64,000 bases of DNA, taken from the NCBI RefSeq assembly GCF_024508235.1, contig NZ_CP101943.1, forward strand, positions 2,205,112 through 2,269,111. The letters run 5' to 3'. This document shows, in pieces, positions 1 to 7,854 of this stretch. The stretch's first letter is position 1. Every line of letters begins with the position of its first letter. The position numbers were made by a program, and so were the translations under genes. Below the pieces are notes generated by a model, which was not told the origin of the DNA, made no database searches, and worked only from the letters and a program-made list of their open reading frames with translations. Source of the DNA: Halococcus qingdaonensis (GTDB taxonomy: Archaea > Halobacteriota > Halobacteria > Halobacteriales > Halococcaceae).

Positions 1-54
1 GCCGCCGGCGATCTGCACCGACCGCCCACAGCCGTCACACGGCTCGGTGGCCAT
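1..54 (-). CDS. Zn-ribbon-like small protein, 5' end only (DUF7561-like)
   Basis: Only the first 18 codons are inside the window; the gene runs off the left edge. The peptide begins MATEPCDGCGRSV and has a CDGC (CxxC) knuckle, as in small haloarchaeal zinc-ribbon proteins that I associate with DUF7561. The family name is from memory and rests on few residues. The gene is transcribed leftward and is preceded by repeat-rich DNA. Confidence 0.55.
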   Translation of the reverse strand, partial: MATEPCDGCGRSVQIAGG

Positions 55-389
55 GATTGCGATCGGGTGCGAGCGCGGATAGCACTTTCTCAACGATGAT
101 GGTTTGAGGAGACCGGATTCGATGATCTGATCGGTTATCGTGACCGCCCGCACAGCACGACTGCTGACGACAATGAGAGACCGCACCCGTCCCGGACAGC
201 CCACATACCTCCCCAACCGATTCGCTCGCTGCGTTCGCTTCGCTCACTTTGCTCGCTCATCCCTCGCGCGAGTCGCGCACCTTCGGTGCGCTCCCGCGCG
301 CCACCGCAACCGATGTTAAATCGAGGTGTTTCTGGATCGGTCGCTACCGTCGAGCGTGAACTTATGGCCCGTCCGCTCCTCGCGCCCAC
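55..389. other. Intergenic, repeat-bearing region
   Basis: No convincing gene lies in these 335 bp. The stretch holds one copy of a 63-bp dispersed repeat (200-262) and a hairpin with 7-bp arms GCGCACC/GGTGCGC and loop TTC (275-291). It also carries the probable promoter of the following gene: CTTATGG at about 360-366, 26 bp before the ATG at 390, which suits a leaderless transcript. Confidence 0.6.
200..262 (-). repeat. 63-bp dispersed repeat, copy 1
   Basis: Read on the minus strand, this segment matches 56172-56234 on the plus strand at 55 of 63 positions. The right half, including CGAGCGAATCGGTTGGGGAG, is nearly invariant; the left half (GGATGAGCGAG plus GAGCGAA-type units) varies more. 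No coding frame explains the conservation. Confidence 0.75.
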
Positions 390-1316
390 ATGCGCGTTCT
401 GGTCACCGGTGCGACGGGTTTCGTCGGCAGTCGGCTCGTGCCCGCACTCCTCGCGGCGGATCACGAGGTGGTCGTGCTCACCCGCGATGCCGACGGCTAC
501 GACGGGCCGGCCGAGGACGTCCGCGAGGGCGACATCCTCGATGCGGGGAGCTTCGAGGGCGCTCTCGACGGGATCGAAGCGGCCTACTACCTCATCCACT
601 CGATGGGTTCGGGCACCGACTTCGCCGCGCGCGATCGGAAGGCAGCGCACAACTTCCAGCGCGCGGCGAGCGGGGCCGGCGTCTCCCGGGTGATCTATCT
701 CGGCGGGCTCGGCGAGACGCGCGAGCGGCTCTCGAAACACCTCCAGTCGCGCCGCGAGGTCGAGGCGATCCTCGAGAAGGGGTCGTTCGATCTCACGACG
801 CTCCGGGCGGCGATCATCATCGGCGACGGCTCGTCGAGTTTCGCGATGGTCGAACAGCTCGTCCACCGCCTGCCCGTGATGGTCACGCCGACCTGGGTCC
901 GTACCGAGTGCCAGCCGATCGCCATCGCCGACGTCGTGAGCTACCTCGTCGGCGTTCTCGACATCCCCGAGACGGCTGACGACACCTACGAGATCGGCGG
1001 CCCGGAGGTGCTCAGCTACCAGCAGCTGCTCCGGCGCACGGCCACGGTCGCGGGACGATCGCTCCACATCGTCCCGGTGCCGGTGCTCTCGCCGCAGCTC
1101 TCGGCCTACTGGGTCGATCTCGTCACCAGCGTCCCGAAATCGGTCGCTCACCCGCTGATTTTGGGGCTGAAAAACCGCGTCGTCGTCACCGACACACGTA
1201 TCGAGGAGCTGCTGCCGATCGAGCGCACGGAGTTCGAGACGGCCGTCGAGCGGGCGCTCGGCGTCGCAGCCGAGCCCGCGCCCGAACGCCCCGCCGAACG
1301 CGCGCGGGCGGACTGA
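390..1316 (+). CDS. NAD(P)-binding atypical SDR / NmrA-like protein
   Basis: This 308-residue protein opens with a Rossmann nucleotide-binding motif, GATGFVG at residues 7-13. It then follows the pattern of atypical short-chain dehydrogenases (NmrA/YbjT/NDUFA9-like), which bind NAD(P) but often lack the classical Tyr-Lys catalytic pair. The substrate is unknown. The ATG is 26 bp downstream of a TATA-like CTTATGG, so it is probably leaderless. The stop codon overlaps the start of the next gene by one base (TGATG), so the two genes are probably co-transcribed. The C-terminal tail is rich in Ala, Pro and Glu and probably disordered. Confidence 0.85.
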   Translation: MRVLVTGATGFVGSRLVPALLAADHEVVVLTRDADGYDGPAEDVREGDILDAGSFEGALDGIEAAYYLIHSMGSGTDFAARDRKAAHNFQRAASGAGVSRVIYLGGLGETRERLSKHLQSRREVEAILEKGSFDLTTLRAAIIIGDGSSSFAMVEQLVHRLPVMVTPTWVRTECQPIAIADVVSYLVGVLDIPETADDTYEIGGPEVLSYQQLLRRTATVAGRSLHIVPVPVLSPQLSAYWVDLVTSVPKSVAHPLILGLKNRVVVTDTRIEELLPIERTEFETAVERALGVAAEPAPERPAERARAD

Positions 1317-2041
1317 TGAGCGGCCCCGAGTTCGGCGAGACGTGGACCTACGAGAGTATCGTCGGCGCGCTCCCCGGCATCGAGGTCTCGACGACGCTCG
1401 CGCTCACGATCCAGCTCGGCGTCTTCGAGGTGGGCGTGATCGTGCTCGCCTGGTACTACGACCTCTGGAACGTCGCGCTCGCGGGGAGCGCCGCCGTCTT
1501 CGTCGCCGGCATCGGCTCGATCGAGATGGTCCGCGTCGCCCGGCGTATCCGCAGCGTCGAGATGCCGGGAGCCTATCGCCGACTGCTGTTCGGCTCGAAC
1601 ATGGAGGTCGTGTTGGCGGTACTGGCTTTCTGCGCGATGCTCACCTATCTGTTCGTGCCGAATCCCGCGAGCGGCCGCGCGCCGTTTCTCGATCGGCTTC
1701 TCGGGCCGAACCCACCGGTCCTGGTCGTCTACTTCCTGCTCATGGTGCTCTGGGACGTCTGCTATCGCATCGGTACGGGCTGGTGGGCGACGGTGACGGC
1801 CGTCTGGCGCTCCTACCGGTACGTCTTCGACGACGAGACCGCACGAACGTTACTGCGGGCCGACGTCGAGACGATCGCGTTCGGCCTCGTCCAGCTCCTG
1901 CTCGTGCCGTTCGTGCTCGACTACCCCGTCCTCCGTGCCGTGTTGCTCGCACACGTCTCGGCGGTGATCGTTGTGACGAGCGTCTCGCTGTGGTTGTTGT
2001 GGCGAAGCGGGGAGGGCGATGCGGGCGCTACTGCGATTTGA
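1316..2041 (+). CDS. Multi-pass membrane protein, unknown function
   Basis: A 241-residue hydrophobic protein with about six predicted membrane segments (roughly residues 28-48, 55-75, 98-118, 135-160, 185-205 and 210-232). I see no catalytic motif and do not recognise the family. It is translationally coupled to the preceding NAD-binding protein. Its last 14 bp overlap, tail to tail, the end of a small acidic gene on the other strand. Confidence 0.8.
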   Translation: MSGPEFGETWTYESIVGALPGIEVSTTLALTIQLGVFEVGVIVLAWYYDLWNVALAGSAAVFVAGIGSIEMVRVARRIRSVEMPGAYRRLLFGSNMEVVLAVLAFCAMLTYLFVPNPASGRAPFLDRLLGPNPPVLVVYFLLMVLWDVCYRIGTGWWATVTAVWRSYRYVFDDETARTLLRADVETIAFGLVQLLLVPFVLDYPVLRAVLLAHVSAVIVVTSVSLWLLWRSGEGDAGATAI

Positions 2042-2204
2042 TCTCGCGAAACTGTGCGAGGAGGTCCTCGGTATCGGCATCCGCGACGTCGTACTCGACG
2101 GTTCCCTCGTAGTCGCTGCGCTCGTCGTCGCTACTCGCATCGACCGCGCTGGCTTTCTCCTCGCGGCGCTGGTGTTCGGCCGCGTCATAGGTACCCATTG
2201 ACAT
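2028..2204 (-). CDS. Small acidic protein (DUF5786-like)
   Basis: A 58-residue open frame reads MSMGTYDAAEHQRREE at the start and ends FREIKSQ. The pattern (MSMGxYD, Glu/Asp-rich middle, C-terminal LLxQFxEIKS) matches a small conserved haloarchaeal family I know as DUF5786. The function is unknown. The gene converges on the membrane protein at 1316-2041 and overlaps it by 14 bp. A second Met at codon 3 is an alternative start. Confidence 0.75.
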   Translation of the reverse strand: MSMGTYDAAEHQRREEKASAVDASSDDERSDYEGTVEYDVADADTEDLLAQFREIKSQ

Positions 2205-2325
2205 AGTGATACACTGTGTCGTTGTTCACTCACAACCATGAATGTATCGGTGGTGAGGATCCCGACAGATCGGCACCGACCGCCACGATCGACACGGGTA
2301 AACGCCCGGCCCACCTCGAACTGTC

Positions 2326-3324
2326 GTGGCCGGACCGCTCCGTTTCCGTCGTTCCCACGACCAGTGGGATCGCGCACGTCTCCGTCGTGACCTCTACGAA
2401 CCGCTCAACGCGTCGATCGGTGCGCAGCTCACCACCCCCTGGTTCAAACCGCCGCATGGTTACACCGGTCGCCGACTCGAAATGGACAACGGCGACCGCG
2501 CGCTCTTCGTCTGGGACGACGACGCCTTCTGGCTCGGCAACACCCAGACCCCGGAAGCGCTCTGGCGCACCGAGAAGTACGATTTCACGGAAGTTCCCTA
2601 CCCGGTTTCGCGCTGGGCACAGCGCGAACTGCTCGCCGAACTGGAGCTGCAGGACCCGTGGCTCGCCCGGTACGAACACCTCTCGTGGTTCTTCCTCCCG
2701 GTGTTCTTCTCGAAGGACGGCCGCGAAAGCACGCGCACCTTCTTCGCCGATCACGCCGCGGGCTTTCCCGACGCCGACCGCGACGCGGCGCTCGGCTTCT
2801 ACGAACGGTTCCTCTCGACGGGTGTGCTCGACGACTACCGCTACACGATGGCCGCGAAACTCGGCACCAGCGAACGCCTCGATCGAACCCGCATGAGCGC
2901 GACGATGGCCGAGTTCAACGCCGCGAAACTGCTCACCGACGCCGGTTACGCCGTCCGTCCGGAGATCGAACTGGACTCGGGCTACGCGCTCGACTTCCGG
3001 GCGACGAGAGATGGCGAGAGCACGCTCGTCGAAGTCACGCGACCGAGCCGCCCGACCGGCCGTGCCGCCGACACGCCGGCGGCGGCCGCCCGCGAGACGG
3101 CGCTCTCGAAAACCGACGGCCAGCTCGCCGCCCATCCCGAGACGGTGCTGTTCGTCGACTGTAGCTCCTTTCGCGACGACGAATGGGCCGCCCTCACGGG
3201 CGAACGGTCGGGCGTCGGCTACCGTCCGGCGGTCGTCTTCCGCGCACGGCCGGACGGCTCCATCGCGGGCTATTGCGATGGAGAAGAGCCGCTCGATCTC
3301 GCTGCGGCCGGCATCGATCCGTAA
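2326..3324 (+). CDS. DUF5784-like protein, possible nuclease fold
   Basis: A 332-residue protein with a GTG start. A TATA-like GGGTAAAC about 26 bp upstream suggests a leaderless message. The sequence resembles a haloarchaeal family I know as DUF5784. Around residues 217-240 the pattern is ALDFR (D223), then 12 residues, then LVEVTRP (E236). That is reminiscent of the acidic residues in PD-(D/E)xK nuclease-like folds, but the usual Lys is replaced by Thr, so activity is uncertain. No signal peptide or membrane segment is visible. Confidence 0.75.
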   Translation: MAGPLRFRRSHDQWDRARLRRDLYEPLNASIGAQLTTPWFKPPHGYTGRRLEMDNGDRALFVWDDDAFWLGNTQTPEALWRTEKYDFTEVPYPVSRWAQRELLAELELQDPWLARYEHLSWFFLPVFFSKDGRESTRTFFADHAAGFPDADRDAALGFYERFLSTGVLDDYRYTMAAKLGTSERLDRTRMSATMAEFNAAKLLTDAGYAVRPEIELDSGYALDFRATRDGESTLVEVTRPSRPTGRAADTPAAAARETALSKTDGQLAAHPETVLFVDCSSFRDDEWAALTGERSGVGYRPAVVFRARPDGSIAGYCDGEEPLDLAAAGIDP

Positions 3325-3343
3325 CGACGCGCAACCGCACGCC

Positions 3344-3631
3344 TCACAGCGAGACCGGCTCGTGGCCCTCGACGCCGAGCGCCGTCGGGTCGCGATCGGA
3401 GTAGTTCTTGCGACCGATCGCCCCCTCGCCGACCGCGCTGTAGGTGGTGAGCCGCGCTTCCTCGGCGGACTCGAAGGTCATCGGCTCCACCCGGGAGAGC
3501 GCGTCGCCGAAGGTCTCGGAGCCGCTCGGCAACGAGATTTCGAGGTCGCCGTAGGCCGTGATGAGTTCGTCCGTCGTGACCGGGTAGCTGTGCGCATCGA
3601 GCCGCTCGTCGACGTCCGTCATGAACTGCAT
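3344..3631 (-). CDS. Small DUF5789-like protein
   Basis: A 95-residue acidic protein whose pattern (TTDELITAYGDLEISLPSG, then a GRKNYSDRDP segment) matches a haloarchaeal family I know as DUF5789, related in layout to DUF2795 proteins. The function is unknown. The start at 3631 (MQF) is chosen because TTTATGAA on the minus strand at 3661-3654 lies about 26 bp upstream, which fits leaderless transcription. The in-frame Met at 3622 is an alternative. The gene converges on the DUF5784-like gene. Confidence 0.75.
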   Translation of the reverse strand: MQFMTDVDERLDAHSYPVTTDELITAYGDLEISLPSGSETFGDALSRVEPMTFESAEEARLTTYSAVGEGAIGRKNYSDRDPTALGVEGHEPVSL

Positions 3632-3653
3632 GATAGAACAGGATAGTCGAACC

Positions 3654-3661
3654 TTCATAAA
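3654..3661 (-). promoter_or_regulatory. TATA box for the small gene at 3344-3631
   Basis: TTTATGAA on the minus strand is centred about 26 bp from the ATG at 3631 and decides between two possible starts. A separate CTTATT at about 3726 serves the divergent PHP gene. Confidence 0.5.
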
Positions 3662-3753
3662 CGTTGTCTGGAGATTCTCCCCGAGACCTAGTAGGTCATC
3701 TAGGAGTGGGGTCGCCCAGAACGGACTTATTCGCGGCCCGTCTCCATCGGCCA

Positions 3754-4566
3754 ATGCCGGTTGCCGACCTCCACGTCCACACGACGAACTCGGACGGCCG
3801 GATGGCGCTCGCCGACGTCCCCGATGCGGCCCGGACGGCCGACGTCGGCGTGGTCGCCATCACCGACCACGAACGCCTCCATCCGGAGCTGGAAACGCCG
3901 ATCGACGACCTCGATGGCACGACGGCGATCCACGGCATCGAACTCCGCGTCGAGACCGAGAGCGGCCAGGTCGACCTGCTGGGCTACGGCGTGACCCCGA
4001 CCGCGGAGCTCCGCACCGAGCTCGATCGGCTCCAGAACGATCGCATCGAGCGCGGCCGGGCGATCATCGACCGCGTCGAGGAGCGCCTCGACTGCGATCT
4101 CGCGCTCGAACCGACCGAGGGGATCGGTCGCCCACACATCGCCCGTGCCATCGCCCGCAGCGACGCCGACTACGACTACGAGGGCGCGTTCGCGGAGGTC
4201 ATCGGCAACGACTGCCCCTGTTTCGTCGCGCGCGATCTCCCGACGTTCGAGCGCGGTGCGGCGCTGCTCGCCGACGCCTGTGGTGTGGTCTCACTCGCGC
4301 ACCCGCTTCGCTACGGCGATCCAGCGGCCGCACTCGCGCTCGCGGCGTCCGATCACGTCGACGCCGTCGAGCGCTACTACGACTACGACCGACCGGTCGA
4401 CATCGCGCCCGTCACGCGCGCGATCGAACGGCACGGACTGCTCGAAACCGGCGGCAGCGACGCCCACGACGACGTTCTGGGCCGGGCCGGACTCGATAGA
4501 GACGAGTACGACGCGTTCCGCGAACGGCTGGCCGCGTCGCTCCCCGAGGATGTGCCGCGACCGTGA
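3754..4566 (+). CDS. PHP-domain metal-dependent phosphoesterase
   Basis: A 270-residue protein of the PHP (polymerase and histidinol phosphatase) superfamily. The first metal-binding motif DLHVHTTNSDG is at residues 5-15 (H7, H9), VVAITDHE supplies the second, a conserved SLAHPLR follows, and GGSDAHDD gives the late Asp/His pair. Family members hydrolyse phosphoesters such as 3',5'-nucleotides; the substrate here is not known. The ATG at 3754 is about 27 bp from a TATA-like CTTATT, so it is likely leaderless. Confidence 0.88.
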   Translation: MPVADLHVHTTNSDGRMALADVPDAARTADVGVVAITDHERLHPELETPIDDLDGTTAIHGIELRVETESGQVDLLGYGVTPTAELRTELDRLQNDRIERGRAIIDRVEERLDCDLALEPTEGIGRPHIARAIARSDADYDYEGAFAEVIGNDCPCFVARDLPTFERGAALLADACGVVSLAHPLRYGDPAAALALAASDHVDAVERYYDYDRPVDIAPVTRAIERHGLLETGGSDAHDDVLGRAGLDRDEYDAFRERLAASLPEDVPRP

Positions 4567-4644
4567 GCCGGCTATCGCAAGCAAAGGACGGCGCGCGGTC
4601 GGGATAGCGGAGGGTTCAATGCCCGTCGCCACCAACCCCGGCTG

Positions 4645-4812
4645 ATGCAGTGTCACTACTGCGACCGCGAGGCAGACGTCGCCGTCGAGAAGGACGCCCT
4701 GAAGGTCGGCCTCTGCCGCGAACACCTCCGCGAACGCCTGAGCGAACTCGCCGACGACGACGCCCTCGCCGGCTTGCAGGACGAGCTCGACATCGACCGC
4801 TCGGACCGCTGA
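4645..4812 (+). CDS. Small zinc-finger protein (DUF6757-like)
   Basis: A 55-residue open frame begins MQCHYCDREADVAV and contains CHYC and a later C-x-x-H (LCREH), a plausible C2-CH zinc knuckle. The remainder is acidic and helical. It resembles a haloarchaeal family I know as DUF6757. No function is known. The stop lies 3 bp from the stop of the convergent lipoprotein gene. Confidence 0.75.
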   Translation: MQCHYCDREADVAVEKDALKVGLCREHLRERLSELADDDALAGLQDELDIDRSDR

Positions 4813-4815
4813 TTT

Positions 4816-5445
4816 TCACGATGATCCCGGTTTTCGCACCGCGAACAGCATCGCGTGAGCCACGTCGATGTCCTGTGGATCGGTGATGCCGTCGTCGAGC
4901 CGCCCGCGCGCCCGGAACGCGTAGATACCGGGGCCGACGTCGCCGAGGCGGAGCGGGCCGTCACCGGGCGATTCGTCGGGACTCTCCCCACCGATCCCGA
5001 CCGTCCAGGTGTACGACTCGCCCGAACGGAGCGCGACCGGGTTGGCCTCGTCGGCGCTCGACCCGTTCGTGGGTGCGACGAGCCGCCAGCCCTCGTCGGT
5101 GAGCCGAGTCACGAGACCGCCCGAGATCACGTAGAAGGCCGCCCCGGAGCCGACGCGCTCGATCGTGAACTCGACGAGATCGGGCGGCGGATGCGCCTCG
5201 CGTTTCGAGGTAGTGTAGTTGATCGCCTTCGGCCCGTCGTCGTCTTCCCGATAGCAGATCGTGCGTTTCACCGCATCGAAGTCGAAGTTCTGGAACTTCG
5301 GGCAGTCGTACTGGCCGAGCGGTTTGGTGGGTGGAACGGGTTTCGGCGGCTCCTCCTCGTCGAGACCGAGCGTCGAGCGCACGCCGCCGAGACAGCCGGT
5401 CGTCGTGACCGCCGCGAGCGTGACGAGTGCGTCCCGACGTCGCAT
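4816..5445 (-). CDS. Tat-exported lipoprotein, unknown function
   Basis: A 209-residue protein. The N-terminus MRRRDALVTLAAVTTTGCLGG has a twin-arginine motif, a short hydrophobic stretch and a lipobox-like TTGC, so it is probably Tat-exported and lipid-anchored at Cys18. The mature part is a beta-rich domain (FTIERVGSGAAFYVISGG, SGESYTWTVGIGG) with several Cys. No enzymatic motif is seen. The start at 5445 is the first Met compatible with the signal peptide. The gene is convergent with the small zinc-finger gene. Confidence 0.75.
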   Translation of the reverse strand: MRRRDALVTLAAVTTTGCLGGVRSTLGLDEEEPPKPVPPTKPLGQYDCPKFQNFDFDAVKRTICYREDDDGPKAINYTTSKREAHPPPDLVEFTIERVGSGAAFYVISGGLVTRLTDEGWRLVAPTNGSSADEANPVALRSGESYTWTVGIGGESPDESPGDGPLRLGDVGPGIYAFRARGRLDDGITDPQDIDVAHAMLFAVRKPGSS

Positions 5446-5504
5446 ACCTGCCCTCTGGCAACCGGCTGCATAACCTCTCGGCCGGGCATACGCGGGTGCA
5501 TATA

Positions 5505-5580
5505 CGAGAGGAAGAAGCGAGAGGGAGGAAAGGCGAGAGGAGGAGACGAAAGGAGGTAAATAGAGACGAGAAGAGGAGAG
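5505..5580 (+). other. Polypurine tract
   Basis: About 75 nt upstream of the cupin gene are almost entirely A and G on the plus strand, with only a few C or T interruptions. The composition is unlike the rest of the window. No function can be assigned. Confidence 0.6.
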
Positions 5581-5629
5581 TGGCGGATCGGGACAGCGAC
5601 TATCAGTGCCGGCCACCACGACCCGCTCG

Positions 5630-6118
5630 ATGCCCATCAACGAATCCGACGTCGACTGGAACGCGATCGGCCCCGACGACACCGGGTTCCGTCGGAAACA
5701 GCTCGGAGCAGCCGCCGGCGGCGACGATATCGGTTGTAGCCTCTACGAACTGCCGGCCGGTGAGCGAGCGTGGCCCTACCACTACCACACCAGAAACGAG
5801 GAGGCGCTGTACGTGCTCTCGGGAACCGCCACGCTGCGCCTCGACGACGAGGAAGAGGATCTCAGGCCAGGTACGTACGTCGCCCTCCCCACCGGTGCGG
5901 AGCACGCCCATCGCGTCGTCAACGACGGCGACGAGCCCGTGCGATATCTCGTGATCTCGACGATGGACGAACCGGACGTCGTCGGCTATCCCGATGCGGA
6001 CGCGCTCGGGGTCTACGTCGGCACGCCACCCGGTGGCGACGAGGACGAGCGCGTACTCTCGGGGTTCTTCCACGAGGACGACGATATCGACTTCTGGGAC
6101 GAGGTCGCCGACGACTGA
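5630..6118 (+). CDS. Cupin-domain protein
   Basis: A 162-residue single-domain cupin. Motif 1 is PYHYHTRNEEALYVLSG (H51, H53 and a Glu at 57/58) and motif 2 includes PTGAEHAHRV, giving a likely metal site. The C-terminal 50 residues are acidic and contain FFHEDDDIDFWDE. Cupins of this size are often isomerases, dioxygenases or sensors; the substrate is not evident. The Met at 5630 is preferred over the Met eight codons upstream because it matches the usual family start. Confidence 0.82.
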   Translation: MPINESDVDWNAIGPDDTGFRRKQLGAAAGGDDIGCSLYELPAGERAWPYHYHTRNEEALYVLSGTATLRLDDEEEDLRPGTYVALPTGAEHAHRVVNDGDEPVRYLVISTMDEPDVVGYPDADALGVYVGTPPGGDEDERVLSGFFHEDDDIDFWDEVADD

Positions 6119-6173
6119 CCTTGCACTCGACGGCAGAAACGATAGCCCGTCACACGTCCTCTCTGTATCCGCG

Positions 6174-6413
6174 ATGATGGACACCAACGACATCGACCCG
6201 GGAACGGACGTCTACGACGTCAACGGCGAGGAGGTCGGCACCGTCGCCGACGTCGAGAACGACACGGCGTACGTCGATCTCGACCCTGGACTTACCGACG
6301 AGGTGAAGGCGAATCTCGGCTTCGGCGACACCGACGACGACACCTATGCGCTGCGCGACGAGATGGTCGACACCGTCGACGACGACGGCGTCCATCTCCG
6401 AGGCACACACTGA
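6174..6413 (+). CDS. Small acidic PRC-barrel-like protein
   Basis: A 79-residue, very acidic protein (start MMDTNDIDPG). The pattern VYDVNGEEVGTVADVENDTAYVD resembles the first strands of PRC-barrel-type proteins that bind RNA or photosynthetic/ribosomal partners. The fold assignment is tentative and the function unknown. It lies between the cupin and DCC genes on the same strand. Confidence 0.7.
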   Translation: MMDTNDIDPGTDVYDVNGEEVGTVADVENDTAYVDLDPGLTDEVKANLGFGDTDDDTYALRDEMVDTVDDDGVHLRGTH

Positions 6414-6460
6414 ACCGACGAACCGACGGTATTTTTCGCTCGCCGGCATCAAGGAGCAGT

Positions 6461-6829
6461 ATGCCCGAACAGCCGCGACTCGTCTACGACGACGACTGTG
6501 GGTTCTGCACGTGGTGTGCCGACTGGGCCATCAGGAACGGTGATTTCGAGCCAGTCGGGTTTTCCGAACTCACGCCCGACGAGCAGCACCGCCTGCCCGA
6601 CGAGTACGAGGACTGCGTCCATCTCATCGCCGACGAGACGGTCTACTCCTGCGGGAAGGCCACCGAAGAAGTCCTGCTGCGCATGGGGAAGCTCCCGACC
6701 GAACCGTTCACGTTCCTGAACGGGTTCGCCGACTACGAGCGACTCCGCGAGGACGTCTACCGGTTCGTCGCCGATCACCGCGACCAGTTGGGGAAGGTCG
6801 TGAGCGCCGACGCGCCGATACGGCGCTAA
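6461..6829 (+). CDS. DCC-family thiol-disulfide oxidoreductase-like protein (DUF393)
   Basis: A 122-residue protein starting MPEQPRLVYDDDCGFCTWC. The DDCGFC motif (C13, C16) is the hallmark of the DCC/DUF393 family, proposed thiol-disulfide oxidoreductases with a thioredoxin-like fold. A third Cys follows at position 19. The typical C-terminal YxxFVADHR segment is present. The physiological partner is unknown. Confidence 0.85.
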   Translation: MPEQPRLVYDDDCGFCTWCADWAIRNGDFEPVGFSELTPDEQHRLPDEYEDCVHLIADETVYSCGKATEEVLLRMGKLPTEPFTFLNGFADYERLREDVYRFVADHRDQLGKVVSADAPIRR

Positions 6830-6860
6830 CCGGGGCTGGTCCGGAACGAACGATTTTCCG

Positions 6861-7817
6861 TCAGAGTGAGCGCTCGGGATCGCCGTGGTGGAGCATGTCG
6901 CTCGCGATGCGCTCGAACAGGTCGGCGTCGATCTCGCGCACGACCCGTGTTCGGGGCTCGCCGTCCGTGATACCATGGACGTCGACGAGACTGTAACCGC
7001 GTGTCATCCCCTCGCGTTCGTCGACGTCCACGTACAATTCCTCGGCGTCGGTGACGAGTTCGGGGTGGAGCATACAGGCGGCGGTGAGCAGGTCGGGCTG
7101 GGTCGCGACCGCTTCACCGGTTCGCTCGCGATTCATCTCGCGCGCTCGTTTCGAGATCTCGGCGAAGAAGTCGGCGTAGGGCGTGTCGCCGTCGTCGAGA
7201 TGCGCGAGGGTGTCGGCGTCGAACGTGCCGTCGCGAACGCAGAGCCCCCAGTCGACGAGCGTGACGTCGCACTCGCGCAGGACGACCTTCGCCGCGTCTG
7301 GATCGACCCAGAAGTTGAACTCGGCGGCGGGCGTGTCGTTGCCGAACGTCCCGACCGCCCCGCCCATCACCCAGATCTCGTCGGCGAGCTCGTCGAGATC
7401 GGGTTCACGCCGGAGCGCGAGCGCGACGTTGGTGAGCGGGCCGATACAGACGAGCGTCACCTCGCCCGGCGACTCGCGGAGGGTCTCGACGATCGTATCG
7501 ACGGCGTAGCCGTCGGCCGAAGGGATCTCCGTATCGGCGATGAGATCGCCACCAAGACCGGCCTCGCCGTGGACGTGGGTCGCGTGCTCGATCTCCTTGA
7601 CGAGCGGCGTACGAGCGCCTTCGTAAACCGGGACGTCGTCGGTAGCATCCGCGAGTTCCAGGGTGTGTTTCGCGTTCTCGACTTCGTGTTCGAACGGGAC
7701 GTTGCCAGCGACGATCGTCAGCGCTTCGAGGTCGATCGACTCGGCCAACGCTGCGAGCAGGACGGCCTGCGTGTCGTCGCCGGCAGTGTCAGTATCAAGC
7801 AGGACGCGTCGGGTCAT
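6861..7817 (-). CDS. Inosine-uridine-preferring nucleoside hydrolase family
   Basis: A 318-residue protein with the N-terminal Ca2+-binding cluster DTDTAGDD (D8, D10, D14, D15), the VCIGPLTNVALAL segment, and EFNFWVDPDAA, which supplies the ribose-binding Asn and Asp. These are the signature blocks of IU-nucleoside hydrolases, which cleave N-glycosidic bonds of ribonucleosides for base salvage. The true start is MTRRVLL at 7817. A TATA-like element (CGTTAAG on the minus strand, about 7841-7847) supports leaderless transcription. Confidence 0.88.
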   Translation of the reverse strand: MTRRVLLDTDTAGDDTQAVLLAALAESIDLEALTIVAGNVPFEHEVENAKHTLELADATDDVPVYEGARTPLVKEIEHATHVHGEAGLGGDLIADTEIPSADGYAVDTIVETLRESPGEVTLVCIGPLTNVALALRREPDLDELADEIWVMGGAVGTFGNDTPAAEFNFWVDPDAAKVVLRECDVTLVDWGLCVRDGTFDADTLAHLDDGDTPYADFFAEISKRAREMNRERTGEAVATQPDLLTAACMLHPELVTDAEELYVDVDEREGMTRGYSLVDVHGITDGEPRTRVVREIDADLFERIASDMLHHGDPERSL

Positions 7818-7854
7818 GGACCGCAAATGGATGGGTGGCCCTTAACGGTTGACC

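Noticed and set aside
135-1151. Long minus-strand open frame antisense to the NAD-binding protein gene
   Set aside because: Arg/Asp/Val-rich shadow with no motif; the plus-strand gene has a Rossmann motif, promoter and coupled neighbour.
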